From Blasia pusilla (Eukaryota; Marchantiophyta; Marchantiopsida; Blasiales): a stretch of 64,000 nt of DNA. The position numbers and the translations under genes are program-made. The DNA is taken from contig CM114271.1 in the NCBI GenBank assembly GCA_050084515.1, forward strand, positions 56,854,001-56,918,000, written 5' to 3'. The notes beneath the pieces were generated by a model. The model was not told the origin of the DNA, made no database searches, and was given only the letters and a program-made list of their open reading frames with translations. Positions 12,498 to 23,211 of this stretch are shown piece after piece. How positions within the stretch are numbered: position 1 is the stretch's first letter; every line of letters begins with the position of its first letter.

Positions 12498-13760
12498 CTA
12501 TGTACATCTGGGACAAAGAAAACGTCCTTGAGGAACCAAGTCAAGAGGCGGTGTCAAACACGACATATGCCATCCTCAAGAACACCCATCACAAACTAGC
12601 ATCGTGGTTGCGCCTTTGGCAGACCCACACAACATGCTTCTCAAGCCTGCAGGAACAACTGCCAAGCTCGGATCAATCCTCCCATCCACGTTTGGAAGAT
12701 GACATGGCACTTACTTACGCACATGATCTTTCCAAACGATACCATAATGACTCTCTAAAACAAGGACTCCTGAAGGAGAAATCTTTCGCACTCGCAAAAT
12801 AGTGCGTCCCACCGTCATGTCCAATGTTGTCGGCGTTGTCTGCTGTAGGTAGACATAATCGCCAAGATGGAATCGCCGAATCCCTGGTCGATAGCCTCCT
12901 CCACGCGTAGTCGCGTACCTTAGAGTATCACGATGTTGAGCGATAGCCAGGTTCTCAAATGCCGTAGGCATGACTCTCCAAAAGAGCTCAGCCCATTGAG
13001 AACACGCTCACACCCATACGTCTCGATCGTCGAGGTCAAGTACCTCAACCGCATCTTGTAGAATTGACAACGGTAACACTGGCTCTCTCCCATAGAGCAA
13101 GAAATATGGTGAAAATGATGCCAAGGATGCATGCCAATTGAAGCGGTAACCCATCGCCAACCACGAAAACTGTAGGTCTCAATCTCCCAAGTGTCCTCTA
13201 TGCAGTCCATACTTGCGCAATCCTCTCTTCACCATCTACACAACTCTCTCTCCCAAACCATCTGCCTCCGGATGATCTCGAGAAGTATTATAATGATCTA
13301 TCAGTGCCTGATCACACAAGGCCTAAAAGTCACCCCAAAACTCAGTACCCTAGTCCGTCAACACCTCTATTGGTGCGCCGAAAAGACTAAGCACTCTATC
13401 AAGAATGCATAAGCCGCTCCCTCACTCGACCTATCCGGCAACGCTACCAACTCAATCCACTTGGAGAAGTGCTCCACCATGACCAATATATACCAATTAT
13501 GGCATTCCGTCAATGGCAAAGGCCCTGCAAAGTCTAAACTCCAACGATACCCTTATCCCATGATGGATAAAGGATGCAAGTGTGGTGTCGAAGCATTGAA
13601 CGATACCCACACCCTATCACATATAATGCATTTGGCTACAAACAGCTAAACATTAGTATGCATACCACACTACCAATACTGAATCTAAATCAAGCTATAC
13701 GTACGCTTGACTCCAAAATGCCCTAACTCCTTGTGAGCATGTCTCACAACTCGTGCTCGC
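12498..13760 (-). pseudogene. Integrase domain of gypsy pol (degenerate)
   Basis: Minus-strand translation shows, in order, an N-terminal HHCC zinc-binding region (about 13745-13610, ending in a CIIC pair), a core with the first catalytic Asp in SLDFAGPLP (codon 13532-13534), the second in VLTD (13353-13355) and the Glu in DHPEADGL (13266-13268), then a C-terminal region with FHLGDYVYL near 12860. It closes with a PHD finger and ends at a TAG at 12498-12500. The D,D,E residues are still present, but several in-frame stops (one directly after VLTD) and changes of frame show this copy cannot make integrase. The role in the family is insertion of element cDNA into host chromatin. A fragment of a second copy lies at 33.4-34.8 kb. 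Confidence 0.88.
12501..12632 (-). pseudogene. PHD-type zinc finger at the integrase C-terminus
   Basis: The final 44 codons of pol read as a PHD finger. A first Cys in MLCGSAKG is followed by CDGC, then GWHMSCLTPP and a closing CPRC, with the usual spacing of Cys and His ligands and the aromatic residue before the His. The first pair has lost a residue or is imperfect, and a TGA follows CDGCS. PHD fingers commonly bind histone H3 tails, so the module could guide integration, as chromodomains do in chromoviruses; that role is inference. The same finger is partly visible at about 26190-26335 and, truncated, near 33400-33500, so it belongs to the family and is not a chance reading. Confidence 0.75.
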
Positions 13761-14331
13761 TGCAAAAGATGTAGCACCATCCACACTTGTCCATCCTTCC
13801 AAACTCAAAGCAAATGCGTCCCCTCCCACTTGAACCTCTTGGGTCATTGTAGGACTCGATCTCGCTCTCTAGCACCCACCGTGCTCACTAAGACACTAGT
13901 GCGCAGATACTCCAAGACCATCTCATCATCGTGCATGTCTCTAGTCCTTGTCGACTCCTCACTAGCATCTAGATCTGAGGACTCAAAATCCAACCTCCCT
14001 CCTAGAGTGGATGCCAAGAACACAAGAGTAGTCAAGAGGGGCGAGACGCCCTAAGCCTAGTCACAAAATGAAAAGGGCCATGGGCATAAGATAACCATGA
14101 GACCCTAAATGGGGAGTTAAAATCATGCTGACCTAACATAGCCAACATACACACATAGGCATATGCATGCCAACCCGACACCATCTCCTCATCACTCTTG
14201 CCATGCCACCACGCTCCAGTTGCATTGCTCTAGCTCGTGCATGGGTTACGACTCAACCCGTCCGCATCTTCGTTCAGATATCTTGGGCAATACCCAACCT
14301 GAAAATCGTACTCCTACAATAGGAGTGACCA
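13761..14331 (-). pseudogene. Connector between RNase H and integrase of gypsy pol
   Basis: A degenerate stretch between the two pol domains. The part near 13850-14040 has a diverged partner at about 34640-34830, with Asp/Glu/Ser-rich reading frames. No catalytic motif is expected here and none is seen. Confidence 0.5.
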
Positions 14332-15121
14332 TCAGGCAAGCTTTCTTGTAAGCTTGTCAAACACCATCAACCATCTAAGTGGCTGATGATCTGTGATGAG
14401 CGTGAAAGGGTTCCCAAACGAATAACATCTGAAATGGGCCACTTCAACTGAGCACTCCCCCTCATAGGAACTATACTTCACCTCCGCAATATTTTTCGAG
14501 GGGCTCGCATATGCCACTGCGAAGTCCTTCCCCTCATCATCTCTCTGAGTGAGCACCGCTCCTAATCCCAACATACTCTACTCTGTATGTAAGTGGAACG
14601 GACGACCACACATAGGTCTCCTCAAAATGGGCGAGGACGTAAATGTGTCCTTCAGCTCCTGAAATGCTCGCTCCTGATTATCTCCCCAAAATCACTCCCA
14701 GTCCAACCTAATCAGCAAAGTCAATGCCTTTGAAATTGCACTAAAGCCCTTCATGTACCGTCGATATTAGTTCGTCGATCCCATGAAAGCTCAAACTCAA
14801 CTCACATCTATAGGGCGGGGAATACGCGCTATGGTCTCCACCTTTCTGTGCTAAACTCCAATACCCCCTAGATAAATGGTGTGTCCAAGGTACTCGATCT
14901 GGTCATGGAAGAACCTACACTTGCCTAAATGTAACTTCAGCCCATGTAACTGCAATCGTCGAAACACCTCCTCCAGATGTCTCTCATGCTCCTCAACCGC
15001 GGCACTGAAGACGATAATGCCATCGATGTAACATCTTGCATAATCCAAAGCAACCAAAATCATATCCATAACTCATTGAAAACCCGCAGGGGCCTTCTTC
15101 AACCCAAATGGTAAGAACCGC
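14332..15121 (-). pseudogene. Reverse transcriptase 3' half and RNase H (degenerate)
   Basis: Reading leftward, LPFGLKKAPAGFQ (about 15110-15070) begins the RT palm. The polymerase motif is YIDGIIVFS, with the second catalytic Asp of YxDD replaced by Gly (codon 15019-15021), followed by GLKLHLGKCRFF and the thumb. RNase H (14332-14574) shows LGAVLTQRDDEGKDF, YSSYEGEC, AHFRCYSFGNPFTLITDH and QPLRWLM, all typical of Ty3/gypsy. The 5' half of RT lies beyond the nested LTR at 15122-16392. The YxDD change and stops mean no active polymerase from this copy. Confidence 0.9.
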
Positions 15122-16392
15122 TGTCGTGTCGAGAGCCTTTCTTTGAGTAAGGGCAGGCCGTCTAGCTGCGGCAGACGTGGTCGATGCAAGGTGAACTCTC
15201 TAAGAAGTTATCAATAAAAATTTATTATGTATACTCTCCATTCTCTCACGACAAGTATCACAAATGGAAGTGTCGAGGCGATCACTTCTTCGTACCTTCG
15301 GATCTCGAAATTCCTAACTATAAAATCCCTATAAATTGCTTTACGCTTGTACACGAGGAAGATAGCATAGCTAGTGTTAAACCCTATTTGAGTAGGCCTA
15401 TTGACGTCCATGGATCGCTATATAAGGACATACAAAGTATAATCCCATATCCTTCTATATGTGACGATGGGAAGGATTATCGGAGTTGGAGATTGAATGA
15501 CCTGGTTCATGAACGCCTCCCCAAAATAATAAACTAAATAGCGAGTGAACCAGTGCCTATCTACAAAGAGTACCTTGACATGGTATGGATTGAGGAAAGG
15601 AAAGTCGGGCACAACTCGTGCTCCATCCCTATCCATGCTTGACAGACATTCTCTACTCACTTCAAGAATGGGTTTTGGAAGAATTATTCTCCCAAGAGAG
15701 GTAATCCACTCTCATTGGGAAAGTAACAAGCCAAAACATTCACTATTTTAATATGACTAAACTCCTCTAAGTTGACAAACCTCTCATCTCCACACACACA
15801 CCATACTCTAGAAACCTCTCGAAGAATAGACCATGGTCAAGTTACTCTCCCAAGAGGGATGATCCACTCTTATTGGGAGAGCAAGCAATCCCAAAGCCAT
15901 ACACTCAAAAGTGACACAAAAGACTCAAGATGTGGAATAGAAGGTGATGAACCCTTGAAGGCCCCTCCCTTTTATATACTCACAAGTGATCCACAAGAGT
16001 ACGAAATAGAGCTAATCTTATCTTGTGCCACATGACTTCCTCTCAAGGCTTAGCCAATCACATTTTGACACAAGTAGATTTCCTCTTATCTCTTCCAAAA
16101 TATCCTCTTTTATCCACTTGATATTTTCCAAATTACCCCAACTAACCTAGGCACCAACCAAGACTACTTTTGCTTTTCATTAAAGCATCAACCTCACTAC
16201 TTTACTTTTATAAAGTCATCTTTTATCTGTTACCTCTTTTCCTAAAGTTGGGCCCGCATAAAAGAGGCACCATAAAGAAGTTTAAACATGGGAATTTCCT
16301 TTTCCTAAGCTAATTTACTTAATACTAATAAAACTCTATCTAACACTTAACGAGGAAGGAGTTTACACACTAGCTGGTTTTACTATACGACA
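15122..16392. mobile_element. Solo LTR nested in the reverse transcriptase
   Basis: A 1271-bp insertion with termini TGTCGT and ACGACA. It is flanked by CCGC at 15118-15121 and 16393-16396 (ACCGC if the shared terminal A is counted as duplicated sequence). The RT frame is interrupted exactly at these positions and is continuous once the insert and one copy of the short duplication are discounted. TG...CA ends and a short duplication indicate an LTR; no coding domain was recognised. The 117-codon plus-strand open frame at 15184-15537 has no recognised similarity. It must be younger than the gypsy element. Confidence 0.85.
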
Positions 16393-16960
16393 CCGCCACT
16401 GGTACAAACAATCCTTCCTGAAAGGATCTATCCCCCAAAATGCTGCCTTCTCCCTGTCCTCCACTCGGATCGGCAACTAATGATAGCCAGCATGGAGATC
16501 CAAACAATTGAAGATCCTTGCATGCCCCACCACATCAAAGATCTCCTCGGGAGTAGGCATAGCATAGCGATCGGCGTTCGTATGCTGATTGATGGGACGG
16601 TAATCCCCACACATCCGCCTATCGATCTACTGGCCATGCATCTCCCTCTTTGTCAGCATAACTGTGGCAGATGCATACTCTCCAAGCGATCTCTCCACCA
16701 GTCCAACGACAGCCAAGTCTAGACTCCTACTCTGAATCAAGGCTTGCTCCATGTTGAAATACCTGAAGGATCATCGAAAGATAGGAGTATCAATATCCAA
16801 CTCGATACGAATACCTGGATCCTTCAACGTACCCAAGTCATGCATATTGTATGCAAAACAGTCCCTGAATCTCCACAAGAATTGCAACCTTGTCTCCTCT
16901 CTGCTCCTGTCAACCTATCACTAGCTCCCAAGTCTCTCCCGTGACCCTTGGAGAAGAGGA
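16393..16960 (-). pseudogene. Reverse transcriptase 5' half of gypsy pol (degenerate)
   Basis: Leftward reading gives FRDCFAYNMHDLGTL (about 16890), IRIELDIDTPIF, then RMCGDYRPINQHTNADRYAM, PTPEEIFDVVG, LDLHAGYH and EDREKAAFWG. These are the fingers and palm motifs of Ty3/gypsy RT. A stop follows HAGYH and another precedes RMCGDYR. It abuts the nested LTR at 16392. Confidence 0.9.
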
Positions 16961-17169
16961 GGGTGGTGGTTGCTAACTAGCAACCTCTGGAGCAGCAACA
17001 TGCGCTCCCAACTTAGACACTAACTCTCTAGGCACTCCACCACTATGTCCTACATCAGAAAAATGAACTCCCATCTCTCTATGCTCTCATGACATATCCC
17101 ATGAAGTCCATGGATGCCTCTCCATCACCATTGCGCCCCGAGCCAATGTCTCACCCGTCCCGATAGACG
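16961..17169 (-). other. Linker between methyltransferase and reverse transcriptase
   Basis: Low-similarity pol sequence joining the two domains. Part of it continues the open frame that ends the methyltransferase. No motif of its own is seen. Confidence 0.4.
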
Positions 17170-18210
17170 CTACGTTGCAATGTGGACGTAATGTCACAGA
17201 TGCCTCTCGTATCCGTCTTTGCTCAGCCAAACCAACACTAAACACCCAAGTAAGACAGTTCAGGTCCATATCCTGACCCAATACCTGTCTGCGGGATGCC
17301 TCTGCCATCATATGCACGGCCGTCGTACTTGTAGAGAACCCCATAGCTCGCTCTCGCTCGTCGGAATTGGGCTCCACCAGTGTACCAACCAGCTCATCCC
17401 ATATCATGCCTAGTCCTCCTTGACAAAAAGCATGAGATGACGGAAAACTCACCAACGTAGGCAATGTTGCCCTCTACTGGCCCACCCGATTGGCCAGTGC
17501 CAACGATGGTACATCATCACGAGTAGCAACCTAAGATCGCCACCTTGGATCCAAGATTGCATCCACTATAAGTAGTAATGGTCTCTGGACTCCATCATAA
17601 GCCCGCCTCAGCAACTCAGATGGTAAAAGGTTCGTCCACCACAATCGTGGACGGTGTGCGCGGGATCCAACACTCGCCACATCCAACATCACCGCCGGTC
17701 CTATCCATGACCGCACGTGATGTATACTTGCCATCACTTGGGCTCGAGTGTTACCGACAATGGGACGTTCTAAAAAATGTAGGTTGGAGAACATCGCTGG
17801 GTAGTTTGCAAGTGACGAAGAACGTGCAACATCTCCCAAAACATGGCCAACCTTGGGTCTTATAAACCAAGTCCCCAAACCGCCAAAGAATGACCTTAAC
17901 ATGGCCACCCTGCCACCACCAAGTAAATCCAACCAACCCTATCTAGATCTTGCGCCCCCAACAACGAAATATCGGCCGGAAATAAATGCTGATATCCCAT
18001 GACTGCAGACATTGGCAATTACTGAGGATACTGCTGGACTAGTCTCGACACATGATGTAATGAGACTCTATGTGCAGTCTCATCTCTCTCAACATACAAG
18101 TACTGTTATACTCGTACTCCAACCTGCAACACTGCAACCAACGCTATATTAATCCCTCCAAAGAGATCTAGTATATGCACACCCTCCTCGAGATACTTCC
18201 ACACAATCGG
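17170..18210 (-). pseudogene. C5 cytosine DNA methyltransferase domain inside gypsy pol
   Basis: Canonical motif order on the minus strand: motif I LDLFGGI (about 18171-18151), motif II YVERDETA, motif IV VVAGWPC followed by a stop where Gln is expected (17919-17896) and then GHS, motif VI with the Glu of ENV replaced by TAG (17772-17770) before NVPL, motif VIII SRAHRPR then LWWTNLLP (17662-17645 and onward), and motifs IX-X ERERAMGF (about 17360) and RRQVLGQDMDLN (about 17290). The catalytic Cys of motif IV remains. Motifs I-VI share one frame and VIII-X another, so a frameshift lies near 17735-17757. The family transfers a methyl group from SAM to carbon 5 of cytosine. The I-to-X order is unlike plant DRM enzymes, which are rearranged. 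It lies between protease and RT, co-oriented, hence part of pol. Activity of this copy is ruled out by stops. Confidence 0.87.
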
Positions 18211-18567
18211 TGTGGTGCCCAAGGGTGTCAACGTCTCCACTCCTAGAGCACGTGGTAACTCTATCCTGTCTTGCTCTAGAGCATAGGCTCGGCTCCACGC
18301 CTACCTCACGAGCTTGTTTGCTCTCCTTTGCAAATCAATGCTTGTTCCCCACGAAGCTGAAGAAGTATCGCCACCAGATGTAGCCATGCTTTTCATTGCA
18401 TGCCACTCCTCAGGACTATCCTCTATAGGAATATCCTTTGCATCGGTGTTCCCCTCCAGTAAATCTCCAGGCCAACATAATGTGCCACAATAAGGAGCAA
18501 CTGCTATGGTCGACCCTCAAAGTGAACCATCAACTCTCCTTGCAAACTGCACGGGTAGCTGACTGGC
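18211..18567 (-). other. Linker between protease and methyltransferase
   Basis: Minus-strand pol sequence. A readable stretch VWKYLEEGVH (about 18210-18170) runs directly into methyltransferase motif I. The rest shows no recognised motif. Confidence 0.45.
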
Positions 18568-19020
18568 TCATCCCTCACCTGATTGCCAACCTGGTTGGTA
18601 GGAGGCTGTCTCCTCCCAAAAGTCAAGTGTGAATCCTAGAGGATACAATACGGTAGCCCCTACCAAAACATCATAAGACTCGGCCGGTGTTACAACCACT
18701 CGTGTCCACACCATCGCACTATCTGTAGGATGATCGGGCCCAATCCTCACTACAATCTCATCGCGAGTCATGAACTGTGTCAGGGATGTGCCTCCCAGTG
18801 AAGTTTGAATCTAGAATTGCACATGGAGTGATCTCACACTTCGGCAATCCCATCACTACACATGCCGCCTTCCCCAACATAAGTGGTTGTGCTCCTGAAT
18901 CAAGTAGCACCCTCAGCGGTTGATACACGACTGCGGATGGACCAACCAACTGGAAAATGCCATCTCGGCTGTCCAAGACAAAAACACATGGTGAGACGGA
19001 TGCACGCTCTATTGTTGGTC
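18568..19020 (-). pseudogene. Retroviral-type aspartic protease of the gypsy element
   Basis: The minus strand shows PLRVLLDSGAQPLML with the catalytic DSG at about 18893-18901, followed by VVMGLPKCE. The frame breaks near 18760, and a second segment carries MVWTRVVVTPAESYDVLVGA and VLYPLGFTLDF, the C-terminal half of the fold. The enzyme would cleave the gag-pol polyprotein. Stop or frameshift at the junction makes this copy inactive. Confidence 0.82.
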
Positions 19021-19489
19021 TAGCTGACAACTCTGCCACTCTAGCCACTGTTGCATGCCAACTCTCTGTGGCTCTCGTCCTGAGCACCTGCGATAAGGGT
19101 ACCTCAACCACATCTCTTGTGCGAGTCTCAACACTAGAAGAACCAAACTCATCGCTCTCACAAAGCATCGCCGCCAACCAGAAAACATCAGCTGGTCGAC
19201 CTCCACATGTCAAAAAATCTCTGGCCGTAAATAGTGGGATGCTACACAAAGCCGTTGCCATCTCTTGTAACATGCCAGTACTAGGCCGTGTCGAATGCTG
19301 CATAGGCCTGGTAGACGTACTCGCCCCACCTACTCCTCTAATTGCATCGGCATCTGTGACAACAACACTCCGCAAAGACCGTCTAGGAATCATCGATGGG
19401 GTCCGAAGAGCCTCTAACAATATGAAAGACTAGGGAAGTCTAGCCTACTTGCCAGCTTCTCCCCTGTGGGATCCAACTCCACATCTGAT
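19021..19489 (-). other. Gag-pol junction region
   Basis: A 220-codon minus-strand open frame (18758-19420) covers this stretch and runs into the protease. Its first 130 residues have no recognised motif. A long plus-strand open frame opposite it is a shadow. Confidence 0.4.
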
Positions 19490-21040
19490 CCTCATGGCTC
19501 AGAAGCTCTCACCGCGCCTCTCGTAACCACTGCATCTGCATGTGCATCCACCTGTGCAGTGTTGCACAAAAATCCCATACCTCCTAGATCTCCCGCCATA
19601 TCCTGGGCCTAAGCAGATCCGGAAGTTGACAAACCCCTTACACTTGACGTAGATGCCTGCTGGGCCATCATGGCCTGAAGGCGTTGCTCCACCTAAGCAA
19701 TCCTCGCCAAAGTTGCCTCTGATGCAAGTGGTGCACTCATTCTGGCAGGTGGTGGGGTCTTTCCTCCACCACGTCCTTAACCTCCTACACCTCGTCCTCT
19801 GCCACCTCCAGGTCCTCGACCTCCCTCTAGCCCCGCAGCTCGGGGTGGAGCTTGAAACATCTCTCACATGCATGCCCATATCTCTGGCAATGATCACACT
19901 AAGGTAAGGTTGGCCTCTCCTAGGCCACCTCATAAACAGCTGATGGTGCTCTACTCCACTCTGTTGTCTACAATCTAGCTGACGATGTGATTCTCCACAG
20001 GTCCAACAAGAAATACCTTAGCGCTACTGCCCATCATATATCTGAACTGGTTGTGGTAATGGCTCCCGGTATCCTCTCATAGCCCTCGGTCCTATGACTC
20101 TATCTTGATTAGTGTGTTGCGGCACTGATGGAGACACCGTTACTCATGTCGTCTTCCTTGAAGATGACGCGCCTGTCATCAAAACTCTCTCCTCAAGTGT
20201 GTTAAGCTCAATTCGCTCCACCGACAAAAATACAGACTTGAGAGAAGGCGAACCAACATGTAAGAGAGTTTCATCTCGCACTCTCTTCCGCAACTCCCGG
20301 TCTGGCATTGCATACCAAAATTGAACCGCTTGCACCTCCGACATACCCTGAGTTGCTGTGATCAACGGTCGGAGCCATGCATAGGCCTTTCAAAGACTCA
20401 CTCCCGCTCTCCGCTGAAACTCTTGAATTGACTTCAATCAGCTTGTCGGTCCTCACCCCTTGATAGTTCCTCCCAAAATCTCAAAAGAACTCCACCAATG
20501 GGTTGAATGCAGATGGCACTCGGCTGGTCACACTCATAAGACTCGAGTGGACAACTCCTCCAAGTGTCTCCTCCGCGCGTTTAGTGGGTGCTACTACAGT
20601 GGCCACATCATACATCGCACGCCCTGTGAGGGACACATATCCTGGAGACCAAAATAGTCTCCATGCCTCAATCTCCGCCTTATGAAAAATCTAAAACTCG
20701 TGATAATGGATGATTATCACGCCATAAAGGGGTCGAATCTCTCATGGATGATTATCCCTTCCACGCATAAAGGGGTCGAATCTCTGCTGGTTCCGCATCC
20801 TCTATGCATCGCACCAACTATCAAACTCCTCCATAAAATCATCCAACTCGATGGTTCCCACCATGCCTGAGAACCTTTGGGGTCCCCTCGTGGACCCATA
20901 GGTATTGCAATCATCCATGTCCCACAACAACGGTATGGCGACACTTGCGACACTCTGTGGCCTCTCGTGTAACTCAAAATCCGTTGATGTCTCCTCTAAG
21001 TAACTACAACTGGCGTCTGAGGTGGTTCCTCGTGTATAAA
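19490..21040 (-). pseudogene. Gag capsid and nucleocapsid of the gypsy element (degenerate)
   Basis: Leftward reading gives GTIELDDFMEEFDSWCDAQR (about 20860-20800), a capsid-like helical region, then MSEVQAVQFWYAMPDRELRK and ERIELNTLEERVLM (20365-20180). Two zinc-knuckle-like motifs follow: CWTCGESHRQLDC (about 20007-19967) and CDHCQRYGHACERC (about 19900-19860). Both depart slightly from CX2CX4HX4C spacing. The product would package element RNA. Several stops break the frame. A diverged copy of the capsid part lies at 49740-50230, which confirms that the frame is real. Confidence 0.8.
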
Positions 21041-21732
21041 CCCTTGATACCTAGCCCCACTTAGTGTAAATCCTCCGCCACTTCTACCACTATCAAGCTC
21101 CCCAATACTATGTGGACGCGCCGTGGTGAAACCTGCAAACTACTATGACTCACTCCCGAGCCACTAGCTTTGCACTAGACAATGCCCAAACGATGGACAC
21201 GCCCCCACTTATCTCACTTGAGATCAACACTTGGCAACTAGCCCGCACACTAAGTCACTCCTAACTAGTGTGGTATACATCCATCCCACCAAGCTCTCTA
21301 CAATAGTCGCGGTAGTGCCGTACACTCACCAACGCACTAATCCACAATGTGTGTCACCCAAAAATCACCCCTCAAACATCTCCATAAGCAGCAAGGAAAG
21401 TGAATAAATTCCCGTGTGTGCAAGAGCTAGCCATCACTTCCTTGTGGGTATGTTGGTAACACAACATGCAAAAGATCTCTCTATTTAAGCACACTTTGGA
21501 GGAATAGAAGTGGGATGGATGACCTGGAAGTTATGCTGAAGTGGATCACCATCAGCTTGCCAAGTCCTTGCGTCCGCCAGCAAGCTGGCTTGCTGGCGCC
21601 TCGTGCCTTTGACGCCTTTCACATCCACTTGCACCTTCAACACCTCTCCTGCCTCTAAACGCCGAGAATACCCGTGATTCACCCACTCACTTCTCCGCCA
21701 CGCTTTGCTATGCCAAACTCAGATGTGAATGG
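21041..21732 (-). other. Leader of the gypsy element, gag-proximal part
   Basis: Non-coding stretch between gag and the palindrome array. Diverged similarity to about 50000-50230 persists to around 21260. No start codon for gag could be chosen with confidence. Confidence 0.4.
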
Positions 21733-23211
21733 GAACTTCAGTTCCGATTCGTGCCACGCCACAAACGTCGGATCCACGGGAGACTAAGGTGGGAATGGGA
21801 ACTTCAATTCTGGTTCTCACCCGCACCACAAGAGACTACCTCGGGATAAAAAAAAGGCGATGGATTGATCCCAATGGAACTTGGGTTCCGAATGCCGCGC
21901 CGCTTTGCCAACTCGCCTAAACTTGGACTATTGAAAATCCTTCACCTGAAAGAGTGCTGAATTGGAACTTCACTTCTGAATGCTCTTGGCTCACTCCTTC
22001 CTTCAGAGAAGAATGACAGAATTGGAACTTCACTTCCAATTGCTCACTCCTCCCTCTTTGCTTCACAAGACGCGCCGCGCCCACTTGACACTCCGCGGAT
22101 TGGAACTACAGTTTTGATTCTTTCTCCTTCCTCCCTCGCCGCGCTTGAAGAAGAGCCGCGCCCCACTTGAGAGGTGACAGAATAGGAACTTCAATTCCAA
22201 TTCTCCTCTCCTTCCTCTAAAAGCCGTGTTGAAATTGAGAGTCACACCAACCCCACTGCTTGGGCCGCGCCAAAGGAATAAGAACTTGAGTTCTGTTTGC
22301 CCTCACTATCCTTTCCACCTCCCTAAAGAGAACCCACAACTGAGGAGCGGAATCAAAACTAGAGTTCTGATTTCCTCCTTCTTGTCATCTCCACCTCCCT
22401 GTAGAGAAGACACACCACAACCCAAGAGCGGAATGGGAACTAGAGTTCCAATTGCCTCCCTCCTATCCTCTCCACCTCCATGTAGAGAAGACCCACAAGT
22501 GAAGAGCGGAATGGGAACTGAAGTTCCAATTGCCTCCTCACTTCACTTCACTTCACTTCCCTACGCTGCCACACTGTGCCACGCCGTAGTCAATTGTAGT
22601 TGAGACGCTCCACTGTTCTCCAACTGCTACAAAATTGGAACTTGAGTTCCCAATCCTCCTTGCTTCCTTGTCACTCCCACCGCGCCAATCTCTGCTACGC
22701 CATCGATATGACCACCATGCACTTGAACCATGTCTCAGATCAACAATGCTCAAAATGGAACTTGAGTTTCAAATCCCTTTTACAGCTCCTTGTCACCCTT
22801 GTAGCGCCGTGCTGTGCTGCGCCCTTCAGATGACTCGGCCCTTGGTGCTGAATTAGAACTTCAGTTCTGATTCCCACTTTGCCACTCTGCTATGAATTGT
22901 CTCTTGGGAGGGATCTCCTGAATTGGAACTTAAGTTCTCATGCCTCCCTCAACTCGACCAACTCTGTGGCTAGCAGTCCTAGTTACACTCCAGTAACGGC
23001 TCCAAACTAGTGGCACTAGTTCCTCCATACTAGCGGCATCCAAACCTTTCTCAACCTTTCACTGAGAGAAAGATACATGGTAGCTTCTTCCTTGCCTTTC
23101 CTCAACCGCATTCACAAGGGAAATCGGAACTTCAGTTCCGATTGAATGAAGAGCTCTCCTCCTCCTCACTCTTTCTCACTTTCCAAACAAGGGCTATAAG
23201 AACTTAAGTTC
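21733..23211 (-). repeat. Array of 17 GAACTTNAGTTC palindromes in the gypsy leader
   Basis: The near-palindrome GAACTTNAGTTC starts at 21733, 21799, 21877, 21965, 22025, 22103, 22186, 22282, 22356, 22437, 22515, 22638, 22758, 22856, 22926, 23127 and 23200. Most copies are preceded by AATGG/AATTG and followed by a partly complementary CAATT-like word, so the full palindrome can reach about 20 bp. Typical spacing is 60-100 bp. Between copies the sequence is C-rich and variable, so this is reiterated palindromes in otherwise different units, not a simple tandem repeat. It lies in the untranslated leader between LTR and gag. A role in RNA dimerisation, packaging or regulator binding is possible but unproven. 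Confidence 0.85.

Noticed and set aside
15184-15537. 117-codon plus-strand open frame as a gene
   Set aside because: It lies wholly inside the nested LTR and has no recognised domain; LTRs normally carry no genes.
18957-19433. 158-codon plus-strand open frame
   Set aside because: It lies opposite the gypsy gag-pol junction and protease, which have the recognisable motifs; this is a shadow.
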